Shown: one piece after another, positions 1 to 8,805 of the stretch | Layout: every line of letters starts with the position of its first letter | How positions within the stretch are numbered: the first letter of the stretch is position 1 | NCBI GenBank assembly: GCA_965262305.1 | Contig: CBDHEY010000002.1 | Location: forward strand, 186,001 to 250,000 | Reading direction: 5' to 3' | Source of the DNA: CBDHEY01 sp965262305 | GTDB lineage: Bacteria > Pseudomonadota > Gammaproteobacteria > Pseudomonadales > Cellvibrionaceae | Length of the DNA stretch: 64,000 nucleotides | The notes under the pieces: model-generated | The model's input: only the letters and a program-made list of their open reading frames with translations | Told to the model about the DNA's origin: nothing | The model's database searches: none | Made by a program: the position numbers and the translations under genes

Positions 1-1064
1 CTGTCTTTTGCGATAAAGTCACCAGTTTCGCAAATGGGTCCTACTATATCCCACTCCATAGGTTCTTCACTTGGAAGTGGCTTATTAACTCTCTGGATTT
101 TTTGCCAAGCCTGGTATAGCGAAGGCCGTATGTTGTCATTCATAGCGGCGTCTACAATTGCGAAATTTTTATATTCGGTCGGTTTTAAATAAATCACTTG
201 TGTCAATAACACTCCGCTATTGGCCGCTATCGAACGGCCAGGTTCGAAGTATAATTCAAGTTTATGCTCTGCAATTCTCGACTTTACTTGTTCAATATAA
301 GACGAAATTTCGGGTGGTTGCTCTCCGTTATAGTTTACGCCTATCCCTCCGCCTAAATCGAGGTGGTTGATGCAAATGTCAGCTTCTGTTTGCAGCTTAT
401 CGATAAGCGCTAAAACTCGCTCAAGCGCGTCTATAAATGGTGTGACTTCTGTGAGTTGTGAACCAATATGGCAGTCTACCCCGACTATTTTTAATCCTGG
501 TAAGTTTGCAGCATGCTGATATACATTAAATGCACGTTGAATATCGATTCCAAATTTGTTTTCTTTAAGGCCTGTTGATATATAGGGATGTGTTTTTGCG
601 TCCACATCCGGATTAACACGAATTGAAATATTGGCTTGTAAACCCAACTTAATAGCGACTGCTGATAGAGTCTCAAGTTCTGCTTCCGATTCTACATTGA
701 AACAGGATATTCCAACTTCCAGCGCGCGCTGCATTTCCTCTGGTGTTTTACCTACACCAGAAAAGATAATGTTTTCTGGCTTGCCACCTGCGATGAGAAC
801 TCTTTCAAGTTCGCCTATTGAAACAATATCAAAGCCTGCTCCCAGGTCACTTAGAAGTTGTAGTACTGCGATATTGGAGTTTGCTTTTACGGCGTAGCAA
901 ATTTTCCCAGGATGATTTCCAAGCGCATTCGCGTATTCGAGATACCTGTTTTGAAAGGCGGCTTTACTATAAACATAACAGGGTGTGCCGTAATTATTTG
1001 CTATGGTTTGAAGGCTAACGTCTTCAATAAAAAGCTCATCATGATGCCAATTAAATACTTGCAT
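1..1064 (-). CDS. lysA: Diaminopimelate decarboxylase LysA, C-terminus cut by window edge
   Basis: PLP-dependent fold-type III decarboxylase that converts meso-diaminopimelate to L-lysine in the cytoplasm, the last step of lysine synthesis. I translated the minus strand from the ATG at 1062-1064, and about 354 residues lie in the window. Visible motifs are CYAVKANSN with the PLP lysine near residue 60, VDCHIGSQ, the glycine-rich phosphate loop LGGGIGVNY, EPGRS, and CETGD with the active-site cysteine close to the window edge. The family is about 415 residues long, so roughly 60 residues are missing. The LptM-type lipoprotein gene lies 85 bases upstream on the same strand, as in Pseudomonas, where dapF follows lysA. 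The identification is secure. Confidence 0.96.
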   Translation of the reverse strand, partial: MQVFNWHHDELFIEDVSLQTIANNYGTPCYVYSKAAFQNRYLEYANALGNHPGKICYAVKANSNIAVLQLLSDLGAGFDIVSIGELERVLIAGGKPENIIFSGVGKTPEEMQRALEVGISCFNVESEAELETLSAVAIKLGLQANISIRVNPDVDAKTHPYISTGLKENKFGIDIQRAFNVYQHAANLPGLKIVGVDCHIGSQLTEVTPFIDALERVLALIDKLQTEADICINHLDLGGGIGVNYNGEQPPEISSYIEQVKSRIAEHKLELYFEPGRSIAANSGVLLTQVIYLKPTEYKNFAIVDAAMNDNIRPSLYQAWQKIQRVNKPLPSEEPMEWDIVGPICETGDFIAKD

Positions 1065-1149
1065 TTGTGGATTTACTTACCTAATTTAATTCAATTGTTT
1101 TTACCTGAAAGTCGCTTCTTGTTTGCTAAATAATATTTGAACTAATTTT

Positions 1150-1290
1150 TTAGCCGACAAACAACGCTTCATTTGGAGTTTGCTCTTTTTCATTCGGTAG
1201 CTTTAGAGGGCCCTTTTGTCCACATGCACCTAATATGATTGCCAAAAGTGCAACAAAAATGTACATCGTACGTTTATTCATGCGAATCAT
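1150..1290 (-). CDS. lptM: Small lipoprotein LptM (YifL/LppL family)
   Basis: A 46-residue lipoprotein read directly from the minus strand. It has a basic start (MIRMNKRTM), a hydrophobic stretch, the lipobox LGAC and then the family hallmark CGQKGPLKLP. LptM stabilises and helps mature the LptDE lipopolysaccharide translocon in the outer membrane. Known family members sit immediately upstream of lysA/dapF, and this one precedes lysA in the same way. Two starts are possible, ATG at 1290 or ATG at 1281 (MNKRT...), and neither has a strong ribosome site. The usual neighbour cyaY was not seen in the adjacent intergenic stretch. Confidence 0.88.
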   Translation of the reverse strand: MIRMNKRTMYIFVALLAIILGACGQKGPLKLPNEKEQTPNEALFVG

Positions 1291-1455
1291 TGATTATTAC
1301 CAATAAGGTTAATGTTTCAAAGTCCCTATCACGTATTGGTAACGGCTTCTCTAAATAAACCGAATTGTGGCTTTAGGGCAATTTTATCTTATTAAGAAGG
1401 CATTTTAATAATTTGGCGAGTATACCGTCTTACTGCTTCTGGTTAAAGTTAGCGA

Positions 1456-4317
1456 TTAAGGGGTTATATCAAAGCCTATGGCTTGATTGAGGCGGTTTTC
1501 TAGTACTTCTTTTGTTTTTAGATAGTGAATTAGTTGAAGTCTATTACCCCCTGATAACTGGTGTTGTACCAAACTCAGGTCAATATCAGTGATATAAATG
1601 GGGTAGCTGGGCGATAAAGTGCGTTGCGCTATAATGTATTGTGCGACCACTTCATAAAGCTGATCGCCAAATGAGGCGCCCGAAAACTCTTGGTCTTCAC
1701 AATGGAAATCGAATTTTAACCGGTTGGATTCGTCTAGGTATGCCACTGCTTTAACATCAAATTTGGATGTTCCCGATTCTTTTTCTATATTTTGCTTGCG
1801 ACAAAAGTAGTGTTTCTGTTGTTTCCTAACTTCATAAAAGTAGATAGGGAAAACGCCAAAGTCAATTGAGAGTTCCTCGTCTAGTCGCGTTTGCCTTTGT
1901 GTCACAGATCTTAAAAAACTGTGAAGCGGCTTTAACGGGTTGTAGTTGCGTCCACCACGTAAGATTGTATGAAAAATCGATCCTTTTTCGTCTGATATAA
2001 AAAATTCAATGCCTATATCAAAGGCTAAGTAGAATACAGTGATAGCGTTGGGCTTACAAAGTGGCGCGATAACTTTAATTGGTTGGTGTTGGCAAGCATT
2101 CGTATCGAAAATGATTTTACTGAAACTTTCATGTTCCTCTGCCAGCCAATGTAATAATTTAGATGCGGAGGTAAAGTTCTCTATGTGAGGTTTCAAACCT
2201 GAAAAATGTAATCCGTAGTATTTATCTGATATTTGGAAAATAAAACGATTCAATTTCGATGTTTTTTTGTTGTAAAAACATGCAATGATTTGATCAAATA
2301 ATTCATGAACTCGATTTAAGATGGTTGGTGCATACGCATTATTTATACATCGAATATCGAGTTTGGGTGGTTGATGATGTGTGCCCGGCAAACAAAACTG
2401 TAGGTAAGTCATTAAACAATCGATAAATGCATTTTCGCTAGAAAAGTGCCTAGAGCTAATTTCATTCCAGCTATTTCGGCTAATCATATCCAGTGAAAAA
2501 ATTAGGTTTTCTTCAAATCCTCCATACCTCAATGCATCGTTGTTGTCGCTCAAACGTTGATACCCTAAGTTGTCGAAATTTGTCTCTAAACCATCAGTAC
2601 CATTTATTAGTAGCATTACTTGAGTTGGTATGGCGACGCTCTTAAATTGTTCATGCCGGACGTGTTCGAGGGGCAGTGGAAGCCAAGCTGTAAAAGCGGT
2701 AAATACTTTTTGCAATGCTTGTTTGTTAACGGTTTTGGCGGACTCGACTTCCACCTGTGTGGAGGCGTTTACAACACCGTTGCAATAACACCATAGAGTT
2801 AACTCTATTAAGTAGTTGGAAGATTTTATGCCAGTACTTTGATTTGTCTTTGAACCTGTTTCCGAGTAAGAATAAGCTGTCCATACGTTGCTCCCGGTCG
2901 CCTCATCAAAAACTTCCTTGAATATAACCATGTCTTCGGCGATATCCGCCGATATGTTTGGATTTATCCATTCTGTTTTACCGGGTCGTCGTTCAAAAGC
3001 TGCTTGAAGCTTTCTACCTAAAACGGTCAGTTCTGCTGCGGATATTGCCTTTACAGCACCTGTGCGGTTCGCAAAATCAAGTAAAAATTTATAGCTGTGG
3101 TTTAACTCATTAACCAGAAAAGTGCGCTCTTCAGCCACTCTGAGGCTTTTCCAGCTGGCTCGCTGGTCCATAATGCCAATGTGTTCTTTACTCCAGCCCC
3201 ATTTCTCGGTGAGTGTTATCATGAGTTTTCTTTGCCAGGATGCTTTTCTATTTTTAGGTGGCTTAGACAGTAGTTTATTTACTTTGAAATAGAAGCATCT
3301 TCTTGCTAACTCAAGCCTGTCGGTTTCCTTCTTACCTATTAAGTAATCTTCAATTTTGTGATAGATCATGACATAACTGTCGAGCGTGTTAATGTCGCAA
3401 TCTCCCTGATAAACAAGCTCTTTGTAAGCAATGGAAAGGGGTTCTATCTTTGGGTGATCACTCACATAAGCCTCTAATAGAAGCAGTTTCAGTACCGACT
3501 TATAAGGTGACTCTATAGCTTTGTAGAGCTGCCAAATTCCAGCCCCGATAAACTCTCCGTCAGGAATTCTCGCTACGCTGCCAAAGTCAAGGGTTTGCTT
3601 TTCGTTAATGAATTTTTTATGAAGTAATGTATGAGCAAGTGTCTGGTAGTTTGTGTCTGATTTATCTGGTATAAACCACCAAAGAGGGGTTTTACCTCCA
3701 ATGAAAATCGCACTTCTGTAAAACTCATCAAGTAAGAGAAGCCTTTGTGCACTTCCGCTTGATTCTTCATTGAGTGCCGATAAACGCCCTTGTTTAAAGC
3801 CTTCATAATCCATTAAAAAAAAGTGAACTTCGAGCCCTAGTGTTTCCGCCCAACGACCAACCTTTGTTGCCTTTTTATCAAGTTCACCAAGTAGTTTAAT
3901 GTCTAATCCTGGTTTGTGGCAAAGCCAAATATCGAGATCGCTTGATTCGTTTTGAGCGACGGTGCCGACGCTTCCCATAATATAAATACCATAAATTTCT
4001 TCATCCTTGTCGGGGCCGGTATTGAGCGTGAAGCTCCTTGTGATTGTCCTGGCTGCTTGAATATCATATTTACTAGGCTTGTAGCCTGATAGTTTTGATG
4101 GCGTTGCTCGCGAAACAAAACCCGGCATCATAGGGTGATTGCTATGGAATAGCAGAGGTAAAATTTCGAGGAAAATGTGTTGCCGATTCGACAATGCATC
4201 GCGCATCCGGTCTAAACGTTTTTGATTTATATCCAAAAAACGTTTCTTCACCGTCATCAAGTGATGTCGATCAAAATCCAAATGAGAATGTGATTGATCA
4301 AAAGGATTTAAATTCAA
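1456..4317 (-). CDS. cyaA: Class I adenylate cyclase CyaA
   Basis: Cytoplasmic enzyme making cyclic AMP from ATP, the signal for Crp/Vfr-type regulators. The 953-residue product has the class I nucleotidyltransferase motif MGSVGT at residues 114-119 followed by DLD at 127-129, then a long C-terminal regulatory region. The length matches pseudomonad CyaA (about 950) rather than the E. coli enzyme (848). The start is a TTG codon at 4315-4317. The next ATG (residue 21, at 4257) would remove sequence that seems to align with Pseudomonas CyaA, so TTG is preferred. E. coli cyaA also starts with TTG, which keeps expression low. No strong Shine-Dalgarno is visible. Confidence 0.95.
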   Translation of the reverse strand: MNLNPFDQSHSHLDFDRHHLMTVKKRFLDINQKRLDRMRDALSNRQHIFLEILPLLFHSNHPMMPGFVSRATPSKLSGYKPSKYDIQAARTITRSFTLNTGPDKDEEIYGIYIMGSVGTVAQNESSDLDIWLCHKPGLDIKLLGELDKKATKVGRWAETLGLEVHFFLMDYEGFKQGRLSALNEESSGSAQRLLLLDEFYRSAIFIGGKTPLWWFIPDKSDTNYQTLAHTLLHKKFINEKQTLDFGSVARIPDGEFIGAGIWQLYKAIESPYKSVLKLLLLEAYVSDHPKIEPLSIAYKELVYQGDCDINTLDSYVMIYHKIEDYLIGKKETDRLELARRCFYFKVNKLLSKPPKNRKASWQRKLMITLTEKWGWSKEHIGIMDQRASWKSLRVAEERTFLVNELNHSYKFLLDFANRTGAVKAISAAELTVLGRKLQAAFERRPGKTEWINPNISADIAEDMVIFKEVFDEATGSNVWTAYSYSETGSKTNQSTGIKSSNYLIELTLWCYCNGVVNASTQVEVESAKTVNKQALQKVFTAFTAWLPLPLEHVRHEQFKSVAIPTQVMLLINGTDGLETNFDNLGYQRLSDNNDALRYGGFEENLIFSLDMISRNSWNEISSRHFSSENAFIDCLMTYLQFCLPGTHHQPPKLDIRCINNAYAPTILNRVHELFDQIIACFYNKKTSKLNRFIFQISDKYYGLHFSGLKPHIENFTSASKLLHWLAEEHESFSKIIFDTNACQHQPIKVIAPLCKPNAITVFYLAFDIGIEFFISDEKGSIFHTILRGGRNYNPLKPLHSFLRSVTQRQTRLDEELSIDFGVFPIYFYEVRKQQKHYFCRKQNIEKESGTSKFDVKAVAYLDESNRLKFDFHCEDQEFSGASFGDQLYEVVAQYIIAQRTLSPSYPIYITDIDLSLVQHQLSGGNRLQLIHYLKTKEVLENRLNQAIGFDITP

Positions 4318-4387
4318 GACGGGGCTAAACTCAGTTAAAAAATCGCTCTATAGAGCCTAGCAGGCTTTTGTGCCTATTGCTTGGAAT

Positions 4388-4879
4388 TTAATCTTTTCCT
4401 AGAGATTCATATTTTGTTTTTAATGCCTTTTCTATGATTGGCGGAACGAATTGGCTTACATCTCCACCAAGTGACGCTATTTCTCGTACAAGTGATGATG
4501 ATATATAAGATAAGTGTTCTGCTGGTGTAAGGAATAGGCTTTCCATAGAGGGAGCAAGTACTCGATTCATGTTTGCTAGCTGAAACTCGTATTCAAAGTC
4601 AGATACCGCTCTCAGACCCCTCACAACGCCATAAGCGCCCTTTTCATCTACTAAGTCTTTTAGCAAACAATTGAAGCCGCAGACTTCTACGTTTTCAAAA
4701 GGCGCTGTCACTTCTCGGGCTAGTTCCACCCGTTCTTCGGGAGTAAATAATGGTGTTTTCTTCTTGCTTGCTGCTACGGCGACGATCACATGATCGAAGA
4801 GATGAGATGCTCTTTGCACCAAATCCAGATGGCCATTTGTTATGGGGTCAAATGTACCTGGATAGACCACTTTTTTCAT
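4388..4879 (-). CDS. coaD: Phosphopantetheine adenylyltransferase CoaD
   Basis: Transfers AMP from ATP to 4'-phosphopantetheine, giving dephospho-CoA, the penultimate step of coenzyme A synthesis. The 163-residue protein opens with KKVVYPGTFDPITNGHLD, containing the TFDP and TNGH nucleotidyl-transfer motifs. Later come VRGLRAVSDFEYEFQ and the C-terminal ISSSLVREIA motif, all typical of the family. An upstream in-frame ATG at 4906 would add nine residues. The ATG at 4879 is preferred because a good ribosome site (AGGAG-type) precedes it and the protein then begins exactly where relatives do. rsmD lies upstream on the same strand, the common coaD/rsmD pairing. Confidence 0.96.
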   Translation of the reverse strand: MKKVVYPGTFDPITNGHLDLVQRASHLFDHVIVAVAASKKKTPLFTPEERVELAREVTAPFENVEVCGFNCLLKDLVDEKGAYGVVRGLRAVSDFEYEFQLANMNRVLAPSMESLFLTPAEHLSYISSSLVREIASLGGDVSQFVPPIIEKALKTKYESLGKD

Positions 4880-4966
4880 GAGCCTCTGCTCCTTTTTTAA
4901 GTTCACGAATCATTGAATTAGATCTTAATGGCATAATCCAATTGTTTTCGTCATATATTTATTCTA

Positions 4967-5554
4967 TCAGGTTGCAGAGCAAAGAATAGCGCTAATATTC
5001 CCTGTATCTTTTTGTTTTAGAGTTTTCCAAGGGCTTGGTATCTGGATCGTTCGTTCTTTAGGTTTTTCAATATAGATCAGAGAATCTGTATTGAGTAACA
5101 TTGAATTGCTTAATTGCTCGAGATCCTTATCCCATAGATTTTCGGCAAATGGAGGGTCAAAAAAGACAATATCGAATTTCAAGTTAGTGGCTTTTTGCAT
5201 CCAGTTTTCAGCGCTCGTGTTAATCACTTCTGCGGTTTCGCACTTTAAAGTAGTCAGGTTTTGATAGAGTTGGTCGCAAGCTGTTTTTTGGGTGTCGATA
5301 AACGTCGCTGAATTAGCGCCTCGAGAGAGGGCTTCCAAGCCCAAACTGCCAGTACCAGCATAGAGATCCAGACAATCTGCTTCAATAATATATGGCGATA
5401 ACCAATTAAAGAGCGTTTCTCTTGTTCTGTCTCCTGTTGGTCGTAATCCTGGTAAACTAGGTACATTTAATCTTCTACTGCGCCATTGGCCTGCAATAAT
5501 TCTTATTTGTGATTGGATTGCATTATTGGGTTTTCTTTTTTTTTGCTGTGGCAA
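4967..5554 (-). CDS. rsmD: 16S rRNA (guanine966-N2)-methyltransferase RsmD
   Basis: SAM-dependent methyltransferase that modifies G966 of 16S rRNA during 30S assembly. Visible motifs are IRIIAGQWRSRRL at the N-terminus, GLRPTGDRTRETLFNWL, the SAM-binding DLYAGTGSLGLEALSRGA, and the catalytic FFDPPF. The open frame extends to 5833, but the extra 93 residues look unlike the family and overlap the 5' end of divergent ftsY. I chose the TTG at 5554: it has an AAAGAG-type ribosome site and gives 195 residues, close to E. coli RsmD (198). No ATG lies between 5833 and the conserved core. The divergent rsmD/ftsY arrangement is common in gammaproteobacteria. Confidence 0.93.
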   Translation of the reverse strand: MPQQKKRKPNNAIQSQIRIIAGQWRSRRLNVPSLPGLRPTGDRTRETLFNWLSPYIIEADCLDLYAGTGSLGLEALSRGANSATFIDTQKTACDQLYQNLTTLKCETAEVINTSAENWMQKATNLKFDIVFFDPPFAENLWDKDLEQLSNSMLLNTDSLIYIEKPKERTIQIPSPWKTLKQKDTGNISAILCSAT

Positions 5555-5740
5555 GGCGTGGAACTCTTTTAAAGTTGTTGATGCAAAATAAGGTGTCTCA
5601 GGAAGATCTGCAGTTGCGTTTGGGATCCTTAACTGAGTTATAATAACGCTGAAAATATCGGTTTTCGTACGATTTTTAACCGCCTTTTGCTGGCATATAA
5701 AATATGCCGCGCTTTCCCCCAGAACTATATAGAACGGATC

Positions 5741-6781
5741 ATGTTTTTTAAACGAAAAAAAAGCAAGCCTGAAGAGAAGCTTGAAAGTCCAGTATCGGAT
5801 GACCTTTCGCAATCGTCTAGTATGGAAACTCAAGACAAGCCCTTAGGCATATTTGCACGAATCAAAAGAGGCCTTGCGAAAACGAGTGGTCAATTTTCTA
5901 CTGGTTTGACGAATCTGTTACTCGGCAAAAAAGTCATTGATGAGGATTTGTTAGAAGAGATTGAAACGCTGTTGCTTATGGCTGATGTTGGCATGGAAGC
6001 TACTACAGATATTATTGATGATTTAACAGATAAACTAGAGCGAAAGCAATTGGGTAACTCGGAGGCACTCAACCAAGCTTTACGAAATTCACTGCATTCT
6101 CTTTTAGATGATATTGAATCCCCACTGGTAATAGATAACGACAAACATAAACCCTACGTTATCCTTGTCGTGGGTGTAAATGGAGTAGGTAAGACAACGA
6201 CTATCGGCAAGTTGGCGAAACGCTTTCAGAATGAAGGTAAGTCGGTTTTGCTTGCTGCAGGTGATACCTTTCGTGCCGCAGCCGTCGAGCAACTTCAAGT
6301 ATGGGGTGAGCGAAATCAAGTTCCTGTGACGGCGCAACACACTGGGGCAGATAGCGCTTCTGTGATATTTGACGCAGTGGAATCTGCGAAGTCGCGTAAT
6401 ATTGATATTGTCATTGCAGATACCGCTGGCAGATTGCATAACAAAAGTAATTTAATGGATGAACTGGCTAAGGTTAAACGCGTTATTGGGAAACTAGATG
6501 CATCGGCACCCCATGAAGTGTTATTGGTGCTTGATGCGGGTACCGGGCAAAATGCAGTTAGCCAAGCTGATCATTTTAAAAAGGCTGCTGGAGTGACAGG
6601 CCTTGCACTGACGAAGCTAGATGGCACTGCTAAGGGTGGTGTTATTTTTGCGCTCAGTAAAAAGCATTCGATTCCGGTGCGCTTTATTGGTGTGGGAGAG
6701 GGTATCGATGATCTCCAGCCATTTAGCGCCAATAATTTTATTGATGCCCTGTTTGCTGCTCCTGAGTCTAGCGGCCAGTGA
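5741..6781 (+). CDS. ftsY: Signal recognition particle receptor FtsY
   Basis: SRP-type GTPase that docks SRP-ribosome complexes at the inner membrane for co-translational insertion. The start at ATG 5741 gives MFFKRKKSKPEE, the expected basic and acidic membrane-associating N-terminus; the open frame extends 18 residues further upstream without family resemblance. The 346-residue protein has the N domain (about 40-130) and G domain motifs GVNGVGKTTTIGKLA (G1), DTFRAAAVEQL (insertion box), DTAGR (G3) and TKLDGTAKGG (G4). It heads the conserved ftsY-ftsE-ftsX-rpoH cluster, with ftsE 48 bases downstream. Confidence 0.97.
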   Translation: MFFKRKKSKPEEKLESPVSDDLSQSSSMETQDKPLGIFARIKRGLAKTSGQFSTGLTNLLLGKKVIDEDLLEEIETLLLMADVGMEATTDIIDDLTDKLERKQLGNSEALNQALRNSLHSLLDDIESPLVIDNDKHKPYVILVVGVNGVGKTTTIGKLAKRFQNEGKSVLLAAGDTFRAAAVEQLQVWGERNQVPVTAQHTGADSASVIFDAVESAKSRNIDIVIADTAGRLHNKSNLMDELAKVKRVIGKLDASAPHEVLLVLDAGTGQNAVSQADHFKKAAGVTGLALTKLDGTAKGGVIFALSKKHSIPVRFIGVGEGIDDLQPFSANNFIDALFAAPESSGQ

Positions 6782-6828
6782 TAATTGGGGTGTTTTATTG
6801 AATACTGAATATCAAAAACGATTAAAAA

Positions 6829-7497
6829 ATGATTCAGTTTAATCAAGTCTATAAGAGATATGAAAGTGGGCAAGAAGCGTTAACCGGTATATCTTTTGAT
6901 ATTGCTGAGCGCGAAATGGTTTTCCTTACCGGCCACTCGGGAGCAGGGAAGAGTACATTGATGAAATTAATCATGCTTATGGAAAGAGCGACTACTGGGC
7001 AGGTCATTATTGGCGGCAAAAACTTAAACCGGTTGCGTAACTCTCAGATTCCCTATCACCGCCGTCAGGTGGGTGTCGTGTTTCAAAATCACCAGCTCTT
7101 ATTCGATCGAAATGTATACGAAAATATTGCTTTGCCACTGCAAATCTCGGGGTTTCATACCCGTGATATCGGTCGTCGAGTCAGGGCTGCGTTGGATAAA
7201 GTAGGCTTACTTGATAAAGAAAAACAAAACCCCATCGTTTTATCCGGTGGTGAGCAGCAGCGAGTGGGTATTGCTCGGGCCGTGGTCAATAAGCCCCCTC
7301 TACTATTAGCGGATGAGCCAACAGGAAATTTGGATCCAGAGTTATCAGAAGAAATAATGGCATTGTTGCAACAGTTTAACGATGTTGGCGTGACGATAAT
7401 GATTGCTAGCCATGACTTAGGATTGGTTAAGCGCTTGGGTAAAAGAGTTTTAACGCTTTCCAATGGCGGCCTTATTCATGATGGGGTGCTTCAGTAG
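6829..7497 (+). CDS. ftsE: Cell division ATP-binding protein FtsE
   Basis: ABC ATPase that with membrane partner FtsX regulates septal murein hydrolases through the divisome. The 222-residue protein has Walker A GHSGAGKSTLMK, a Q-loop (VVFQNHQLL), the ABC signature LSGGEQQRVGIARA, Walker B LLLADEPTGNLDPE and the switch histidine in IASHDLGL, so it looks catalytically complete. It sits between ftsY and ftsX, with 12 bases to the ftsX start, indicating cotranscription. Confidence 0.97.
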   Translation: MIQFNQVYKRYESGQEALTGISFDIAEREMVFLTGHSGAGKSTLMKLIMLMERATTGQVIIGGKNLNRLRNSQIPYHRRQVGVVFQNHQLLFDRNVYENIALPLQISGFHTRDIGRRVRAALDKVGLLDKEKQNPIVLSGGEQQRVGIARAVVNKPPLLLADEPTGNLDPELSEEIMALLQQFNDVGVTIMIASHDLGLVKRLGKRVLTLSNGGLIHDGVLQ

Positions 7498-7509
7498 AGT
7501 ATACGATTC

Positions 7510-8512
7510 ATGGGTGCTTCAAGAAAAAATTACAAAGCTGCGCAAAGCTCCTCTGGAGCGGGCGCTGTCCAGAGAAAGACTAAAATTGGTGAGCAATTTG
7601 CTAGTTATATTCAACACCATAAAATTTCTTTTTTTGGAAGTTTACAAAGGTTGCTAACATTTCCAATGCAGACGCTGATGACGTCGCTTGTGGTTGCCAT
7701 CGCTCTGGCCCTACCAGCGATTCTTTTAGTTGTATTAGATAACATGGAGCAGCTTGGTGAATCCTGGGATGCAGACCCAAAATTGTCGGTATATATCCAT
7801 CCGCGCGCGCGTGACAATGCGATCACGTCAACTTAGAGAGCAATTAGAAGCATTTCCAGAAATTAGCGATGTAGAATTTCTTTCTGCAGACGAAGCGTTA
7901 GAAGAGTTTCAGGCTTTTTCGGGCTTTGGTGACGTCTTGTCTTCTTTAGATGAAAACCCGTTACCCGCTACGTTAATTTTATCCTTGGCTAATCCAACCA
8001 TTGCCCCTGCTCAGCTTTCTGCCTTGGCGGAAAAAATTAGTTCTGAACCTGTTGTTGATGAAGTGAGTCTGGATTTAGATTGGGTAAAGCGATTACAGGA
8101 ATTAATGGTTTTGGGGAAAAAGATTGTATTGGCGCTAGCTTCTTTACTTGGTTTAGGCGTCTTACTTGCGGTTGGCAATACCATAAAGCTGGCGATAGAA
8201 AACCGAAGAGATGAGATACTTGTGGTCAAGCTTGTTGGCGGTACTGATGGCTTTGTACGTCGCCCGTTTTTGTACTCTGGAGGCTGGTATGGTTTTTGTG
8301 GAGGCGTGTTCGCAGTGATAATTGTGTTTGTTGGTGTTCACTTTTTGTCGCCAACCGTGGATCAATTGTCATTACTTTACGATAGCCAGTTTCGACTTGA
8401 GGGTATGGGATTAAGGCAAACCTTTATACTCATTGGGTTTAGCACGATTCTTGGTTGGTTTGGTGCTTGGATGGCTGTGGGTCGCCACTTATCAGATATT
8501 CAACCTAAATAA
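7510..8512 (+). pseudogene. ftsX: Cell division protein FtsX, interrupted by a frameshift (or sequence error)
   Basis: FtsX is the four-helix membrane partner of FtsE. The N-terminal part reads from ATG 7510, with a basic cytoplasmic tail, the first membrane helix and SVYIHPRARDNAI, and stops at TAG 7834-7836. The rest (QLREQLEAFPEISDVEFLS..., through NPLP, RRDEI, KLVGGTDGFVRRPFLY and three helices to 8512) lies in the next forward frame. Removing one base near 7825 would join them as ...ARDNAIRQLREQL..., a natural alignment giving about 333 residues, the normal length. Loss of one unit in the CG-dinucleotide run at 7802-7811 would shift the frame in the same sense. The downstream half keeps full family conservation, so a sequencing error or a very recent mutation is likely. 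Confidence 0.88.
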
Positions 8513-8710
8513 CGACAATTTTCGACGGTAATTCATCTAAATTGGGATGTTTGCGTAATTTATTACAGCTGTGGTGTTATAACTTATTTTGAACTTCCTT
8601 GGTGGTTTCGAATCATAAATAGTATAAGGATTGAAGTTTTGATTCCTTGTTAACGATTGCTTGGTTGCTATTTAAGCAGTGTCTAATTGTAATCAATGAA
8701 CATCAAATGA

Positions 8711-8739
8711 CTTGAAAGTTTGTAATTCGATCCTATATT
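8711..8739 (+). promoter_or_regulatory. Candidate rpoH promoter
   Basis: TTGAAA at 8712-8717 and TATATT at 8734-8739 are separated by 16 bases, a reasonable sigma-70 match. The same stretch also reads CTTGAAA, 14 bases, CCTATATT, which resembles the heat-shock sigma-32 consensus (CTTGAA, 13-17 bases, CCCCATNT). It lies about 65 bases before the rpoH start. Assignment to either sigma factor is inference. Confidence 0.45.
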
Positions 8740-8754
8740 TGAACCTAGAAAACC

Positions 8755-8780
8755 AGCGGGCCTAATGGTAGACTCCCGCT
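8755..8780 (+). promoter_or_regulatory. Hairpin in the rpoH leader
   Basis: AGCGGG (8755-8760) pairs with CCCGCT (8775-8780) around a 14-base loop, and flanking CC/GG pairs may extend it. It ends about 13 bases before the AAAGGAG ribosome site of rpoH. It could shape heat-dependent translation of rpoH or be a terminator of the ftsX transcript, but it has no adjacent T-run. Function is not established. Confidence 0.35.
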
Positions 8781-8805
8781 TTGGCTTAATTAAAGGAGAA
8801 CCCTT

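Noticed and set aside
158..1133. Short plus-strand frames in the first kilobase
   Set aside because: They lie opposite lysA, which reads continuously on the minus strand with all family motifs.
1291..1455. Possible cyaY (frataxin) gene between lptM and cyaA, as in Pseudomonas
   Set aside because: The gap is only 165 bases and no frataxin-like reading frame is present on either strand.
7802..7811. CG-dinucleotide run as a proven phase-variation switch of ftsX
   Set aside because: The run is only five units and the cleanest repair of the frame is a single base near 7825, so a switch is not supported beyond speculation.
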